Below, in pieces: positions 14,405-22,890 of a DNA stretch of 33,580 bases. Numbering within the stretch: the stretch's first letter is position 1; every line of letters begins with the position of its first letter. The DNA is taken from NCBI GenBank assembly GCA_020850695.1, contig JADZEF010000080.1, forward strand, positions 1 through 33,580. The letters run 5' to 3'. The position numbers were made by a program, and so were the translations under genes. Under the pieces are notes generated by a model that was not told where the DNA came from, searched no databases, and saw only the letters and a program-made list of their open reading frames with translations. The DNA comes from Planctomycetaceae bacterium. GTDB taxonomy: Bacteria > Planctomycetota > Planctomycetia > Planctomycetales > Planctomycetaceae.

Positions 14405-16270
14405 ATGAATGGGCCTTCCGCTCGGAACGGGACTTTGGCGGCGCTTCTGGTGGCGGCGACACTCGCCGGCGGAATCTGGATCCTGGGCGCTCCTTCCCCC
14501 CCTGCTCCGTCCGCCTCTCGCTCAGTGCCGGCCGTCGCCTCACGCAAGCCGCTCGCGGAATACAAAGCGAGCCCGGCGAGGCAGGACTCCGCTCGATCGC
14601 AGGTGGTGGTCGTCGGGGCGGGGATCTCCGGGCTGGCCGCTGCGCTCGAACTCGGTCGCGGCGGAGCCGAGGTGGTCGTGCTCGACATGTCGTCGGTCTA
14701 CGGCGGCCATGCGGTGATGTCGCAGGGAAGCCTCTCGATCGTCGACAGCCCGCTCCAGGCGGCAGCCAAGTCCCTTGACTCGCCGGACCTGGCGTACAAC
14801 GACTTCCTCAGCTTCGGGGACGACTCGGATCCGGAGTGGGTGCGGTTCTATGTCGATCACTCACGCGAGCTGATCTACGACTGGGTGAAGGAACTCGGCG
14901 TGCGGTTCGAGGGGGTGGTGGCCTCGCCGGGTAATTCCGTTCCCCGCGAGCATCAGCCGATGGGCCGCGGGATCGGGCTGGTGACGCCGATCTACCGCGA
15001 GTGCCTCAACCAGCCGACGGTGCGGTTCGTGTGGAACACGAAGGTCGAGCAACTACTGCAGAAGGACGGGCGTGTGACGGGAGTCATCGGCCGCAACCTG
15101 CGGACCGGGGCGGAGCAGTCGTACGAGGCGGGAGCGGTGGTCCTCGCCACGGGGGGCTTTCAGAGCAATCTGGAGATGGTTCGCGAGTTCTGGCCGGCGG
15201 AATTCCGGTTTCCCGATCGGAGTCTCGCGGGATCGGGGCGGAACTCGATCGGACTCGGCCATCGCCTGGCCCAGACGGTCGGCGGCGATCTCGTGAAGAT
15301 GGACCACCAGTGGAACTACTTCACCGGCATCCCTGATCCACGCTATCCGGGAACGAATCGCGGGCTGAGTGCGGCGAACATGTATGGAATCGTCGTGAAT
15401 GAGGAAGGGAAGCGGTTCGCGAACCTGCACGGCTGGGCGAAGTCGGTGATGCCGCCGCTGCTGCGCCAGAAGAATGCGACGCTGTGGTTCGTGTTCGACG
15501 AGGCGATCAAGCCGCAGTTCGTCGTCTCGGGGACCGACTGGGCCGACTTCCGGAAGGTCGAGCGCGAGATCCTCAATAACCCGAAGCTCGTCCACAAGGC
15601 CGACACGCTGGAGGAACTGGAACGGAAGGCGGGGCTTCCGCCGGACTCCCTTGCGGCCACCGTGACGCGGTACAACGGGATGGTCGAAAAGAACGACGAC
15701 CAGGACTTCCAACGTTTCGGGCCGGGCATCACCGAGTGGATTCCGGGGGCGTCGCCAAAGCTCGAAACGCCCCCGTACTACGCGATGCAGGCCTGGCCCC
15801 TCACCCGCAAGAGCATGGGGGGCGTCGCCATCGATCGAAAGTGCCGCGTCCTCGACAGCGACCGCCAGCCGATCGAGGGGCTGTACGCGGTCGGCGAACT
15901 CTCGGGCCTCGCGGGAATCAACGGCAAGGCGGCGCTCGAAGGAACGTTCCTCGGACCGTGCATCGTGACGGGCCGGATTGCGGGACGGACGATTCTGGCT
16001 CAGTACGACCAGGGCGAGCCCCCCGCCGCAGGCGATACCACGCGGGTGACATCGACGCGCTGCCTCGAATGTCATTCGATCGCCGAGCAGGTCGCGTCAC
16101 CGCGGAGCGGTTACTGGCACTTCGAGAACGTGCATCGCGTGGCTCTCGAACGCGGCACCGACTGCCGCCACTGCCACGCCGAACTCGCTCCGTATCGCGA
16201 AGACCAGCACCGCATCAACCCGCTGGCCCTCAGCGCGACGTGCGTCCAATGCCACGTCGCTCGGGAGTGA
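14405..16270 (+). CDS. Membrane-anchored FAD reductase with C-terminal tri-haem cytochrome tail
   Basis: 621 residues. An N-terminal hydrophobic segment (LAALLVAATLAGGIWILG, 11-28) acts as anchor or signal. Residues 65-535 are a FAD_binding_2 flavoprotein of the fumarate reductase / flavocytochrome c type: dinucleotide motif VVGAGISGLAAALE (69-82), glycine-rich VVLATGGF (245-252) and the terminal FAD motif GLYAVGELSG (492-501). The tail holds three c-type haem motifs: CLECH (553-557), CRHCH (587-591) and CVQCH (613-617), so it should be matured outside the cytoplasm. Known soluble flavocytochromes c usually carry their haems N-terminally. By analogy, electrons would pass from the haems to flavin to reduce an unsaturated substrate, or in reverse. 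The substrate is not predictable. Confidence 0.85.
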   Translation: MNGPSARNGTLAALLVAATLAGGIWILGAPSPPAPSASRSVPAVASRKPLAEYKASPARQDSARSQVVVVGAGISGLAAALELGRGGAEVVVLDMSSVYGGHAVMSQGSLSIVDSPLQAAAKSLDSPDLAYNDFLSFGDDSDPEWVRFYVDHSRELIYDWVKELGVRFEGVVASPGNSVPREHQPMGRGIGLVTPIYRECLNQPTVRFVWNTKVEQLLQKDGRVTGVIGRNLRTGAEQSYEAGAVVLATGGFQSNLEMVREFWPAEFRFPDRSLAGSGRNSIGLGHRLAQTVGGDLVKMDHQWNYFTGIPDPRYPGTNRGLSAANMYGIVVNEEGKRFANLHGWAKSVMPPLLRQKNATLWFVFDEAIKPQFVVSGTDWADFRKVEREILNNPKLVHKADTLEELERKAGLPPDSLAATVTRYNGMVEKNDDQDFQRFGPGITEWIPGASPKLETPPYYAMQAWPLTRKSMGGVAIDRKCRVLDSDRQPIEGLYAVGELSGLAGINGKAALEGTFLGPCIVTGRIAGRTILAQYDQGEPPAAGDTTRVTSTRCLECHSIAEQVASPRSGYWHFENVHRVALERGTDCRHCHAELAPYREDQHRINPLALSATCVQCHVARE

Positions 16271-16318
16271 GGATCTCCGCTAAAACACTCCGGCGAGTGT
16301 GAGCTAAGTGGAAGGCGT

Positions 16319-16714
16319 CCCGCGAATGGCGCGAATCATCGCGAATGGGGCACAATCAACCGATGGCTGGTTTGACTTGCGCACCCGATTCCGCGTTGCC
16401 TTCGCGTACTGCAGGTTGAATGCTCTGAAGACCATCTCAAGAAGACGCTTGAATTAGGAACCCAGGAAGGCAGGAAAAAGGCAATGAAAGGAGAATCATG
16501 TAAGCGTGAATTCTTCCCGCTGCAGTGCCGCTGCCTGCTCTGTTCCCGGCCTTTTTCCTGTCTTCCTGGGTTCCTAATTCACACTCTTCCGATCTCCTCA
16601 TCCAATCAGTGACCACTTTCTTCCCCTTCTGACGCGGCTCAATCGACACTCGCCATCCTGTTGATCCCTCTTTCTCTCTGGATTTCATTCGCGCCGATTC
16701 GCGCCATTCGCGGG
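16319..16714. repeat. Outer 29 bp arms of a nested inverted repeat
   Basis: Arm 16319-16347 and arm 16686-16714 are reverse complements in 27 of 29 positions, with wording CCCGCGAATGGCGCGAATC. They enclose a second, unrelated inverted pair (16449-16581). Together they fill the spacer between the flavocytochrome stop (16270) and the phosphoesterase 3' end (16752). No gene is supported in this 480-base spacer. Confidence 0.85.
16449..16581. repeat. 33 bp inverted repeat pair (family 1, copy 2), nested
   Basis: Arm 16449-16481 and arm 16549-16581 are reverse complements in 32 of 33 positions. The core AGGAACCCAGGAAGGCAGGA is identical to that of the pair at 7928-8070. The 67-base loops differ between the two copies, so the arms are what is conserved. 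Confidence 0.9.
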
Positions 16715-16751
16715 CAAATGCCATTTCATCGCGCGACTTCACGCCGCACCA

Positions 16752-17705
16752 TCACTTCGCGGCGGCCTTCGGCTGAGATTCGGGGTCGGGCAGCATGCGG
16801 ATCGCGTCGCCTTCGACGCCGTCCAGCATGATGTTGGCGATCACCGGCTTGTCCCCGCGAAGCGTGATCCAAGTGAAGTGATCGAACTCGCCATCCTGCA
16901 TCCCCCGCAACCGCGAGCCACCGCCGGTCGTCGCCAGCATGTAGTATTCCATCCCCTTGCGGACGAACTTCGCATAGTTGTGCTTGTGCCCCGCGAAAAC
17001 CGTGTACTTGCGGCCCGCGAGCGCCGTTTCGATGCCCGCCCACCCGCACTTCTCATGGTCGACCCCGGGGTACGACCACGTCGGCTTGTGCAGGAACACG
17101 AAGGTCCAGCGGACATCGGCGTTCGACGCCAGCACGTCGGCCGCCCACTTCTGCTGCTCCTCGCTGATGCGGTAGGGCATCGTCTTGTCGGTATAGACCG
17201 GCGGGTCTTCCGAATTCACGATCAGGAACAGGACGTCCTTGTAGCGGAACTCGTAGTAGGTGCGGCCGAACTTCCGCTTCCACTCGTCCCGCATCGGGAC
17301 GTTCGCCAGGTCGTGGTTGCCGGGGCACAGGAAGAACGGCATTTCGAGCCTGCCGATGTGCGTCTCGAACTCGGACCATTCGAGCGCCCACTGCCCCGGG
17401 TCTTCCGAGTAACCGTCAATGAGGTCGCCGACCGAGACGACGAACTCGGGCTGCAGCAGGTTCAACTTGCTCACCGCCTTCGGAAAGATTCCGGGGCGCC
17501 GTCCCCCCGTATTGTCCGACACGACGGCGAACTGAAAGCTGTCCTTGCCGTTGTTGAGCTTCAGGTTGGTCCACGGATTGCGGTCCTCGGACTTGATGCC
17601 GAGATCCTTCGGAGCGGCGGGCTCGCCCGGAGCCCCCGTGACCGAAAGCGTGACCAGCAACGCCAGGATAAGCGCCGCACCAGCGCCGGCCGCCAGAGAT
17701 TTCAT
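16752..17705 (-). CDS. Secreted metallophosphoesterase (calcineurin-like)
   Basis: 317 residues with an N-terminal signal (LAAGAGAALILALLVTLSVTG). A two-metal phosphoesterase core follows: VVSDNTGG (D64), GDLID (D94, D97), GNHD (N130, H131), FLHKP (H206) and GHKH (H240, H242). The usual first motif D-x-H reads D-N-T here, so one metal-1 ligand is changed; the rest is complete. Likely periplasmic or surface-located hydrolysis of phosphomonoesters or diesters; substrate unknown. ATG 17705 has GAGG at 6 bases. It is divergent from the SWIM gene with a 216-base shared upstream region, and its 3' end runs into the nested repeat. Confidence 0.88.
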   Translation of the reverse strand: MKSLAAGAGAALILALLVTLSVTGAPGEPAAPKDLGIKSEDRNPWTNLKLNNGKDSFQFAVVSDNTGGRRPGIFPKAVSKLNLLQPEFVVSVGDLIDGYSEDPGQWALEWSEFETHIGRLEMPFFLCPGNHDLANVPMRDEWKRKFGRTYYEFRYKDVLFLIVNSEDPPVYTDKTMPYRISEEQQKWAADVLASNADVRWTFVFLHKPTWSYPGVDHEKCGWAGIETALAGRKYTVFAGHKHNYAKFVRKGMEYYMLATTGGGSRLRGMQDGEFDHFTWITLRGDKPVIANIMLDGVEGDAIRMLPDPESQPKAAAK

Positions 17706-17921
17706 CGTCCGCCTCGAACTGCCCGGAGAACACAGAACCTTGGGAAACGTGATCGAAGGCAGAATAACGTTTCGGGCGGCCCCTCACCATGCCCGTTCGA
17801 TGAGGATGCGGTGAATCTCGCGCAGGCGACACTTGTCCCCGAGTGCACGCCGCACGATAATCCCGCGCGTCGAGACGCTTTCTCCTGCGTCTCTGGCCCA
17901 CAACTCTCGTGGGGTTTCGCC

Positions 17922-19376
17922 ATGCCGCAGATCGACGAATCGATGATCGATTCCTGGGCGCCGAATGCCGACGCATCGAAGAACGGACGCAAGCTGGTCC
18001 TCAAGGGAGCGTTCAGGAAGCTCCATAAGACATCCGACGAGACACTTCTTTTCGGCGAATGCCAGGGGAGCGGCAAAGACCCCTACAAGTGCTCGTCCGA
18101 TTTCATTCGGCCGGACGCCCCGACGCATCGCTGCAACTGCCCGAGCCGCCAGTTCCCCTGCAAGCACTCCCTCGGGCTGATGTACGCCTTCGCCCAGGGC
18201 AAGCCGTTCACCGTCGCCGAGGCACCCGAAGACATCACCTCGAAGCGCGAGAAGATGGAGGTGCGGGCGGAAAAGAAGAAGGAGCGCGACGCGGTGCCCC
18301 CAAAGGTCGACAAGGCGGCCCTCGCGAAGAAGCTGAAGGCCCAGCTGGCGGGGCTCGATCTGCTCGAAACGCTCACGCACGACCTGGTGCGAATGGGGAT
18401 GGGCAACACCAGCGCGAAGACGGCCAGGCAGATCGAAGAGCAGGCCAAGCAGCTACGGAACGCTTACCTGCCCGGGGCTCAGGCCGCGCTGCACGCCTAC
18501 ACAAACCTCTTCAGCGACGAGACGGGGAAGTTCGATTCCGAACTCTCGTCGAAGCAGCGCGAAGCCGTCTACGGCGAGGCGCTCGATCAGCTGACGCGGC
18601 TGTCGGCCATCATCCGCCAGGGGCGCGAGTACCTGACGCGCCGCTGTGACGACCCCGAGTTGGCCCCCGAGACTGAATCGGCGATTGCCGCATGGCTCGG
18701 ACACGACTGGAAGCTGAGCGAACTGAAGGCCGCAGGCCTCACCCAGGCGAACGCCGAGCTCGTGCAACTCGCGTTCAACACCCACGACGATGTCGCCCGG
18801 CAGGAGTACATCGACACCGGCATCTGGATGAATCTCGAGACCGGGAAGATCCAGCTCACGCAGACGTTCCGGCCTTACAAGGCGGTGAAGTTCATCAAGA
18901 GCGACGACAGCTTCTTCCACGTCGCCCAGATCCCCGAACTGTGCGTCTACCCCGGCGATGTGAACCCGCGCGTCCGCTGGGATGCCATGACCCCGCGATC
19001 GCTCGAATCGAGGGACCTCGCCCGCGTCCGCAGCCACGCCGCCAGGGAATTCGCTCCGCTCCTCAAAGATGTGAAGGGACGTCTCAAAGGGGCGCTGGCT
19101 GACAAGCGTCCGATCTACGCGTTCCAGTTCGCCCGCATCGGAGAGGTCGACGGCGAGTACGTCGTCGAAGATTCCAAGGGAGAGCGACTGGTGCTGACCG
19201 ACGTCGGCATGAGCGAGGAACCCGCCAGCTGCTACCTGTTCGGACTGCTCCCTGCGGCGATGTTGAACGGCCAGACGCTGATCGGCCGCTTCTATCACAA
19301 CCTCGACACCCGGCAGCTCCGCGTGAAGCCGCTGGCGATTGTCACAGACTCAGCGGTGGTACGGCTGACGTTGTGA
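17922..19376 (+). CDS. SWIM zinc-finger protein
   Basis: 484 residues, start at ATG 17922 (the longer open frame upstream is antisense to the phosphoesterase). The SWIM finger is C71-N-C73-x6-C80-x-H82 within HRCNCPSRQFPCKHSLGLMY, a zinc-binding module that binds DNA or protein. A charged Lys/Glu-rich linker follows (108-145), then a long helical region and a C-terminal beta-rich region (YAFQFARIGEVDGEYVVEDS). In many bacteria such proteins are encoded next to a MoxR AAA+ ATPase and a vWA protein as a three-part system; neither is present in this window. It ends 3 bases before the convergent histidine phosphatase. Probably cytoplasmic; exact role unknown. Confidence 0.85.
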   Translation: MPQIDESMIDSWAPNADASKNGRKLVLKGAFRKLHKTSDETLLFGECQGSGKDPYKCSSDFIRPDAPTHRCNCPSRQFPCKHSLGLMYAFAQGKPFTVAEAPEDITSKREKMEVRAEKKKERDAVPPKVDKAALAKKLKAQLAGLDLLETLTHDLVRMGMGNTSAKTARQIEEQAKQLRNAYLPGAQAALHAYTNLFSDETGKFDSELSSKQREAVYGEALDQLTRLSAIIRQGREYLTRRCDDPELAPETESAIAAWLGHDWKLSELKAAGLTQANAELVQLAFNTHDDVARQEYIDTGIWMNLETGKIQLTQTFRPYKAVKFIKSDDSFFHVAQIPELCVYPGDVNPRVRWDAMTPRSLESRDLARVRSHAAREFAPLLKDVKGRLKGALADKRPIYAFQFARIGEVDGEYVVEDSKGERLVLTDVGMSEEPASCYLFGLLPAAMLNGQTLIGRFYHNLDTRQLRVKPLAIVTDSAVVRLTL

Positions 19377-19379
19377 GAG

Positions 19380-20009
19380 TCAGTGCAGTTCCGGCGGAAG
19401 ATGGAAGCACGAATTCATCGTCTCGAGGACGATCAATTCCTTCTCCGCCCGGATGACGTTAATACAGCCGTTAGCCTGCCGCAGTCCTTTCGCCTTCCGT
19501 AACTCCAGCCCCAGCAGGTGGGCAGTATAGACGCGGTTGACGATGTTGTGGGCCACCACCGCAATCGTTTCCCCGGCGTGCTTCTCCAGCAGGCACTGGA
19601 ACGCGGGCGCGACTCGCGTCAGCACGTCGCGGTAGCATTCGCCGCCCAGATACGGCGATTCGGCCGGGTCTTCGTTGAACAGCCGGAACTCTTCCGGATG
19701 CTTGAGGGCGATCGAATCCCAGTCCATGCCCTCCCATTGCCCGACGTTGCACTCGGTGATGTCTTCCAGCCGCTCGGGCTCGAAGCCGTGCGGGTGGGCG
19801 ACCGCCTGGGCCGTCTCGACCGCACGCTTCAGCACGCTGCAATAAACGTGGTTCAGCTTCCGCGTCTTCAGGAATTCGCCCACCGCGGCGGCCTGCGCGC
19901 GGCCGGTTGCGTTGAGATTGAGGTCGACCCCGCGTCCCTGGAGGATGTACGGGCGGGCCAGATTCGCGTCCGTGGCGCCGTGGCGGATGAGATAGAGAGT
20001 GGTTGTCAT
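19380..20009 (-). CDS. Histidine phosphatase (phosphoglycerate-mutase-like)
   Basis: 209 residues. The catalytic motif [10 protein letters not shown] puts the phospho-accepting H10 in RHG. Other expected residues are R62 in LKRAVETAQ, the acid E86 in [12 protein letters not shown] and H154 in VVAHNIVNR. This branch includes cofactor-dependent phosphoglycerate mutases, alpha-ribazole phosphatases and broad sugar phosphatases; the sequence alone does not choose. No signal peptide, so cytoplasmic. ATG 20009 has no Shine-Dalgarno sequence. It converges with the SWIM gene, leaving only 3 bases between stops, and is divergent from the next oxidoreductase gene. Confidence 0.9.
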   Translation of the reverse strand: MTTTLYLIRHGATDANLARPYILQGRGVDLNLNATGRAQAAAVGEFLKTRKLNHVYCSVLKRAVETAQAVAHPHGFEPERLEDITECNVGQWEGMDWDSIALKHPEEFRLFNEDPAESPYLGGECYRDVLTRVAPAFQCLLEKHAGETIAVVAHNIVNRVYTAHLLGLELRKAKGLRQANGCINVIRAEKELIVLETMNSCFHLPPELH

Positions 20010-20230
20010 CGGAGGAGAGTGAGAACGATCGTCGAGTTTGCGGTTGCCAGGTCGGGAACGAGCCCGGTCGTCCGGCCGCGCGGATCTTATCGGATCCGCC
20101 CCGACGTCGCCTATGCCGGTCCTCCCTGTGCCGTTCGACGGGCGTTCGCATGCCTCGCTGGCGGATCGTCACCAGCGCGTTATCATGCGGATTGGTGAAA
20201 CAACTCTTCCAGTTGCCGGGAGGTCGCTCG

Positions 20231-21589
20231 ATGACGAATGGCTCCAGCCGTCGAACGTTCATGAAGCAGACTGCCGCACTCGGTGCGGCGTGGTGGGTCG
20301 CGAATAACGTGGCCCGCGGCGAAGACAGCAAGAACCCGCTCGAGCAGCTGCGCTTCGGCTGCATCGGCGTGGACGGAAAGGGGTCGAGCGACAGCGACGA
20401 CGCGGGGAAGAACGGCGTCATCGCCGCCCTGTGCGACATCGACTCGAACCGCCTCAACAAGAAGGGGGCGAAGTTCCCCGACGCGGCGAAGTTCTTCGAC
20501 TACCGCGAAATGCTCGACACGATGGGGGACAAGATCGACGCGGTGACGGTCAGCACGCCCGACCACAGCCACGCCCCGGCGTCGATCCTGGCGATGAAGC
20601 ACGGCAAGCACGTCTTCTGCCAGAAGCCGCTGACGTGGTCGGTCATCGAAGCCCGCGGGCTTCGCAACGCCGCCCGGCACTACCGCATCGCCTCGCAGAT
20701 GGGCAACCAGGGAACTTCGGAGACGAAGCTCCGCGAAGCGGTCGAAATCGTCCGGAGCGGGGCGATCGGCGATGTGACCGAGGTCCACATCTGGACCAAC
20801 CGCCCGATCTGGCCGCAGGGGACCGGTCGTCCGACCGACACCGCCGAGCCGCCGCCGAACCTCCACTGGGACCTGTTCCTCGGCCCCGCAGCCGAGCGTC
20901 CCTACAGCCCGGCGTACCATCCGTTCGCGTGGCGCGGCTTCGTCGACTTCGGCACCGGCGCCCTCGGCGACATGGCCTGCCACACGATGAACATGCCGTG
21001 CATGGCGCTTGAACTGTTCGAGCCGACCTCGGTCGAAGCTGAATCGCCGGGCGTCTTCGAGAACGAGTCGTTCCCGAAGTTCTCGCAGATCACCTACCAG
21101 TTCCCCGCCCGCAGCGGCATGCCCGCCTGCAAGATGGTGTGGTACGACGGCGGCAAGAAGCCCCCCGAATCGCTGATGAAGGGCGAAGGCGCTCTGCCGG
21201 GGACCGGCTCGATCCTCGTCGGCTCGAAGGGGACGCTCGTTTCCTACGGCGACTACGGCGGGCAGCGCAATCAGCTGTTGCCGACCAAGGACTTCGAGAA
21301 GTTCGAGATGCCGAAGCCGTTCCTGCCGCGGTCGATCGGCCACTTCGCCGAGTTCGCTGCGGCCTGCCGCGGCGGGTTCCCGGCGATGTCGAACTTCGAG
21401 CATGCGGCCCGCCTCACCGAGACGCTGCTCCTCGGCAACGTCGCGATGCGAGCTGGGAAGAAGATCGAATGGGACGCCACCAACCTGAAGGTGACGAACA
21501 TTCCGGAAGCCAACAAGTACCTGCACCGCGAGTACCGCAAGGGCTGGACCGAGCTGGGCGAAGAGATCGCCAAGTTCGCCAAGGGCTGA
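20231..21589 (+). CDS. Tat-exported Gfo/Idh/MocA oxidoreductase
   Basis: 452 residues. Start at ATG 20231, which has a strong GGGAGGT 6 bases upstream. Tat signal [18 protein letters not shown] (5-22), cleavage near ARGED. Rossmann start [14 protein letters not shown], then [12 protein letters not shown] (107-118) and the E-K-P equivalent FCQKPLTW (129-136). The C-terminal domain has the family's WDLFLGPA and [22 protein letters not shown] segments. This is the standard planctomycete type found in dozens of copies per genome, thought to act on sugars or cyclitols outside the cytoplasm. NAD(P) supply there is unexplained, so the true reaction is open. Two hairpins follow the stop. Confidence 0.93.
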   Translation: MTNGSSRRTFMKQTAALGAAWWVANNVARGEDSKNPLEQLRFGCIGVDGKGSSDSDDAGKNGVIAALCDIDSNRLNKKGAKFPDAAKFFDYREMLDTMGDKIDAVTVSTPDHSHAPASILAMKHGKHVFCQKPLTWSVIEARGLRNAARHYRIASQMGNQGTSETKLREAVEIVRSGAIGDVTEVHIWTNRPIWPQGTGRPTDTAEPPPNLHWDLFLGPAAERPYSPAYHPFAWRGFVDFGTGALGDMACHTMNMPCMALELFEPTSVEAESPGVFENESFPKFSQITYQFPARSGMPACKMVWYDGGKKPPESLMKGEGALPGTGSILVGSKGTLVSYGDYGGQRNQLLPTKDFEKFEMPKPFLPRSIGHFAEFAAACRGGFPAMSNFEHAARLTETLLLGNVAMRAGKKIEWDATNLKVTNIPEANKYLHREYRKGWTELGEEIAKFAKG

Positions 21590-21594
21590 TGCGG

Positions 21595-21617
21595 GGACGG
21601 TCGTGTTGACCGTCCTT
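21595..21617 (+). terminator. Hairpin just after the oxidoreductase gene
   Basis: Perfect 8-base stem GGACGGTC / GACCGTCC with a five-base loop, five bases after the stop codon. Only a TT follows, so it is a weak terminator candidate by itself. Confidence 0.45.
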
Positions 21618-21653
21618 CCGATGTCGTCCGTGGTCGTTGCAATCGTCAAAGTC

Positions 21654-21693
21654 GAAGCCGCCTGGAGGAGTTCCTTCAGGCGGCTTCTTTGTT
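21654..21693 (+). terminator. Rho-independent terminator candidate
   Basis: Perfect 11-base stem GAAGCCGCCTG / CAGGCGGCTTC with a 12-base loop, followed by TTTGTTGAG. It lies 65 bases after the oxidoreductase stop and is the clearest intrinsic terminator shape in the window. Confidence 0.7.
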
Positions 21694-21786
21694 GAGTGTT
21701 TCGCTCAAGCAATCCGGGGTGGCTGGGCCTGCGGCTTTGTGTCGCCGGACGTGATCCAACCATCAGATTGCGCCCCCTTCCGTTTC

Positions 21787-21850
21787 GGGGCCAACGGCCC
21801 CCAACTCGATAGCCCAGCCCAAGCGAAGCGCAGGGCTGGGCTATCGAGTT
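21787..21850. repeat. Tandem hairpins, including a perfect 18 bp stem
   Basis: GGGGCC-AAC-GGCCCC at 21787-21801 is followed at once by AACTCGATAGCCCAGCCC (21803-21820) and its exact reverse complement (21833-21850) around a 12-base loop. The GATAGCCCAGCCC wording is, from memory, a repeat dispersed in planctomycete spacers. Confidence 0.85.
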
Positions 21851-22233
21851 CCCGGCCTTCAGCCAGAAGTACTATGCCGTCAAGCCGACCTCCGTCGACC
21901 ATGACTCGCCGTCGTAAAATCACGATCCGTCGATGCTCGTCGGGCCTCGACGCGCATCATTCTGATTTCCCGCACGTCCTCTTCTCCCGCGAGCGAATCG
22001 GCGCGGCCGTCACATTCGGAACGACTCCTTCCACGCGCCTTTTCCGAGCTTTGCTGAGCGAGAGATTCCGGTTGCCGCACCACGACTTGCGTCTGCCGCA
22101 ACGCGGATCGTGCGGGTCGTAGCGAGGGGAATAGCGGAGCTTCAAGTCTCCCCGCGGTGCGGACGATTCACCCGGTAGCCTTTGATGTCGACGCCGCAAG
22201 GATGACACCCCAGGGAACTCACAGAAACACATC
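21851..22233. other. Gene-free stretch before the 179-residue protein
   Basis: Short Arg/Ser-rich open frames cross it, but none has a ribosome binding site or protein-like composition. I see no hairpin as strong as those just upstream. The promoter of the next gene should lie here. Confidence 0.4.
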
Positions 22234-22773
22234 ATGGCAGAGACAGGGAAGTCTGACGGCCTCCGGCTCGGGTTCCTCACGTCCCTCTCGCTGGGCGAAC
22301 GCGGGTTCGTCGGCGGATTGCTCGTGACGAATCACATGGGCCGCCCGCTCGAATTCCAGTGCACGGCCCCCGTGCGCCCCAACCGCACTCAGGAAATCCT
22401 GTACGGTCCCACGCTCGGTCCCTTCCTGCTGGGGGATGTCATCGGGCGGACGCTGATCGAAAAGGCGACGGTCAAACCGACGCTCGTGCTGGTCGAAGTC
22501 CCGCAACTGCTCGAACTGCGGGCCCAGACGTCGATCCCCATCGCGTGCCTGGAATCGACCGACCTCAAGGCCGAGGATGCGGTCCGCTTTCCGGCCGATG
22601 CGCTGCGGTTGCGGCTCGGGATGCAGTCGCTGGTTTTCGCGTCGGACTTTGAGGACGACCTCGAAGCGATTCGCGGAAAGGCGAACCTCGTCCCAAAAGA
22701 GGCTGATCTCAGCGAACCCTTCGGCCGCGTCCGCGACGCCCTTCAGGAAACGGTCGCTGCGAATGCGGCATGA
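22234..22773 (+). CDS. Conserved-looking planctomycete protein, function unknown
   Basis: 179 residues, no signal peptide or membrane segment. The N-terminal block (LRLGFLTSLSLGERGFVGGL, then LVTNHMGRPLEFQCTAPV) is followed by RTQEILYGPTLGPFLLGDVIG, a wording I remember from many planctomycete genomes without an assigned role. The rest is a helical and strand mix with a charged C-terminus. ATG 22234 has no Shine-Dalgarno sequence. It lies on the same strand as the SNF2 helicase gene, with the lower-G+C gene at 22891 between them. A joint job with the helicase is possible but not shown. Confidence 0.75.
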   Translation: MAETGKSDGLRLGFLTSLSLGERGFVGGLLVTNHMGRPLEFQCTAPVRPNRTQEILYGPTLGPFLLGDVIGRTLIEKATVKPTLVLVEVPQLLELRAQTSIPIACLESTDLKAEDAVRFPADALRLRLGMQSLVFASDFEDDLEAIRGKANLVPKEADLSEPFGRVRDALQETVAANAA

Positions 22774-22853
22774 TTCTTCCGTGAGATTGGCTTCCGGCCT
22801 GTCAGTGAGAATCCACGAGAGGCGTCCAAACTTCTCCGTGACTGAATCCGTGT

Positions 22854-22869
22854 CATGACACGTGTCATG
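22854..22869. promoter_or_regulatory. Perfect 16 bp palindrome, possible operator
   Basis: CATGACACGTGTCATG equals its own reverse complement, with CACGTG at the centre; the overlapping TGTCATGACA (22851-22860) is a second palindrome. It ends 21 bases before the preferred start (22891) of the next gene, a place where a repressor dimer would block transcription or translation. It also contains two in-frame ATG codons, so the choice of start and the reading as an operator are linked. Confidence 0.5.
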
Positions 22870-22890
22870 TTGATTCCGAAGCGGGGAACG

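Noticed and set aside
15053-16075. 340-residue minus-strand frame opposite the flavocytochrome
   Set aside because: Shadow of a gene with clear FAD and haem motifs; Arg-rich and without any family signature.
16878-17921. N-terminal extension of the SWIM open frame
   Set aside because: It is antisense to the metallophosphoesterase; the ATG at 17922 begins the protein-like sequence.
18453-19298. 281-residue minus-strand frame opposite the SWIM gene
   Set aside because: Antisense shadow; the plus strand carries the zinc finger and protein-like composition.
20183-21763. 526-residue minus-strand frame opposite the Gfo/Idh/MocA gene
   Set aside because: Antisense shadow of a canonical oxidoreductase with a strong ribosome binding site.
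21900-22122. 74-residue Arg-rich frame starting MTRRRKITIRR
   Set aside because: No ribosome binding site, no recognisable fold, sits in spacer sequence; could not be supported as a gene.
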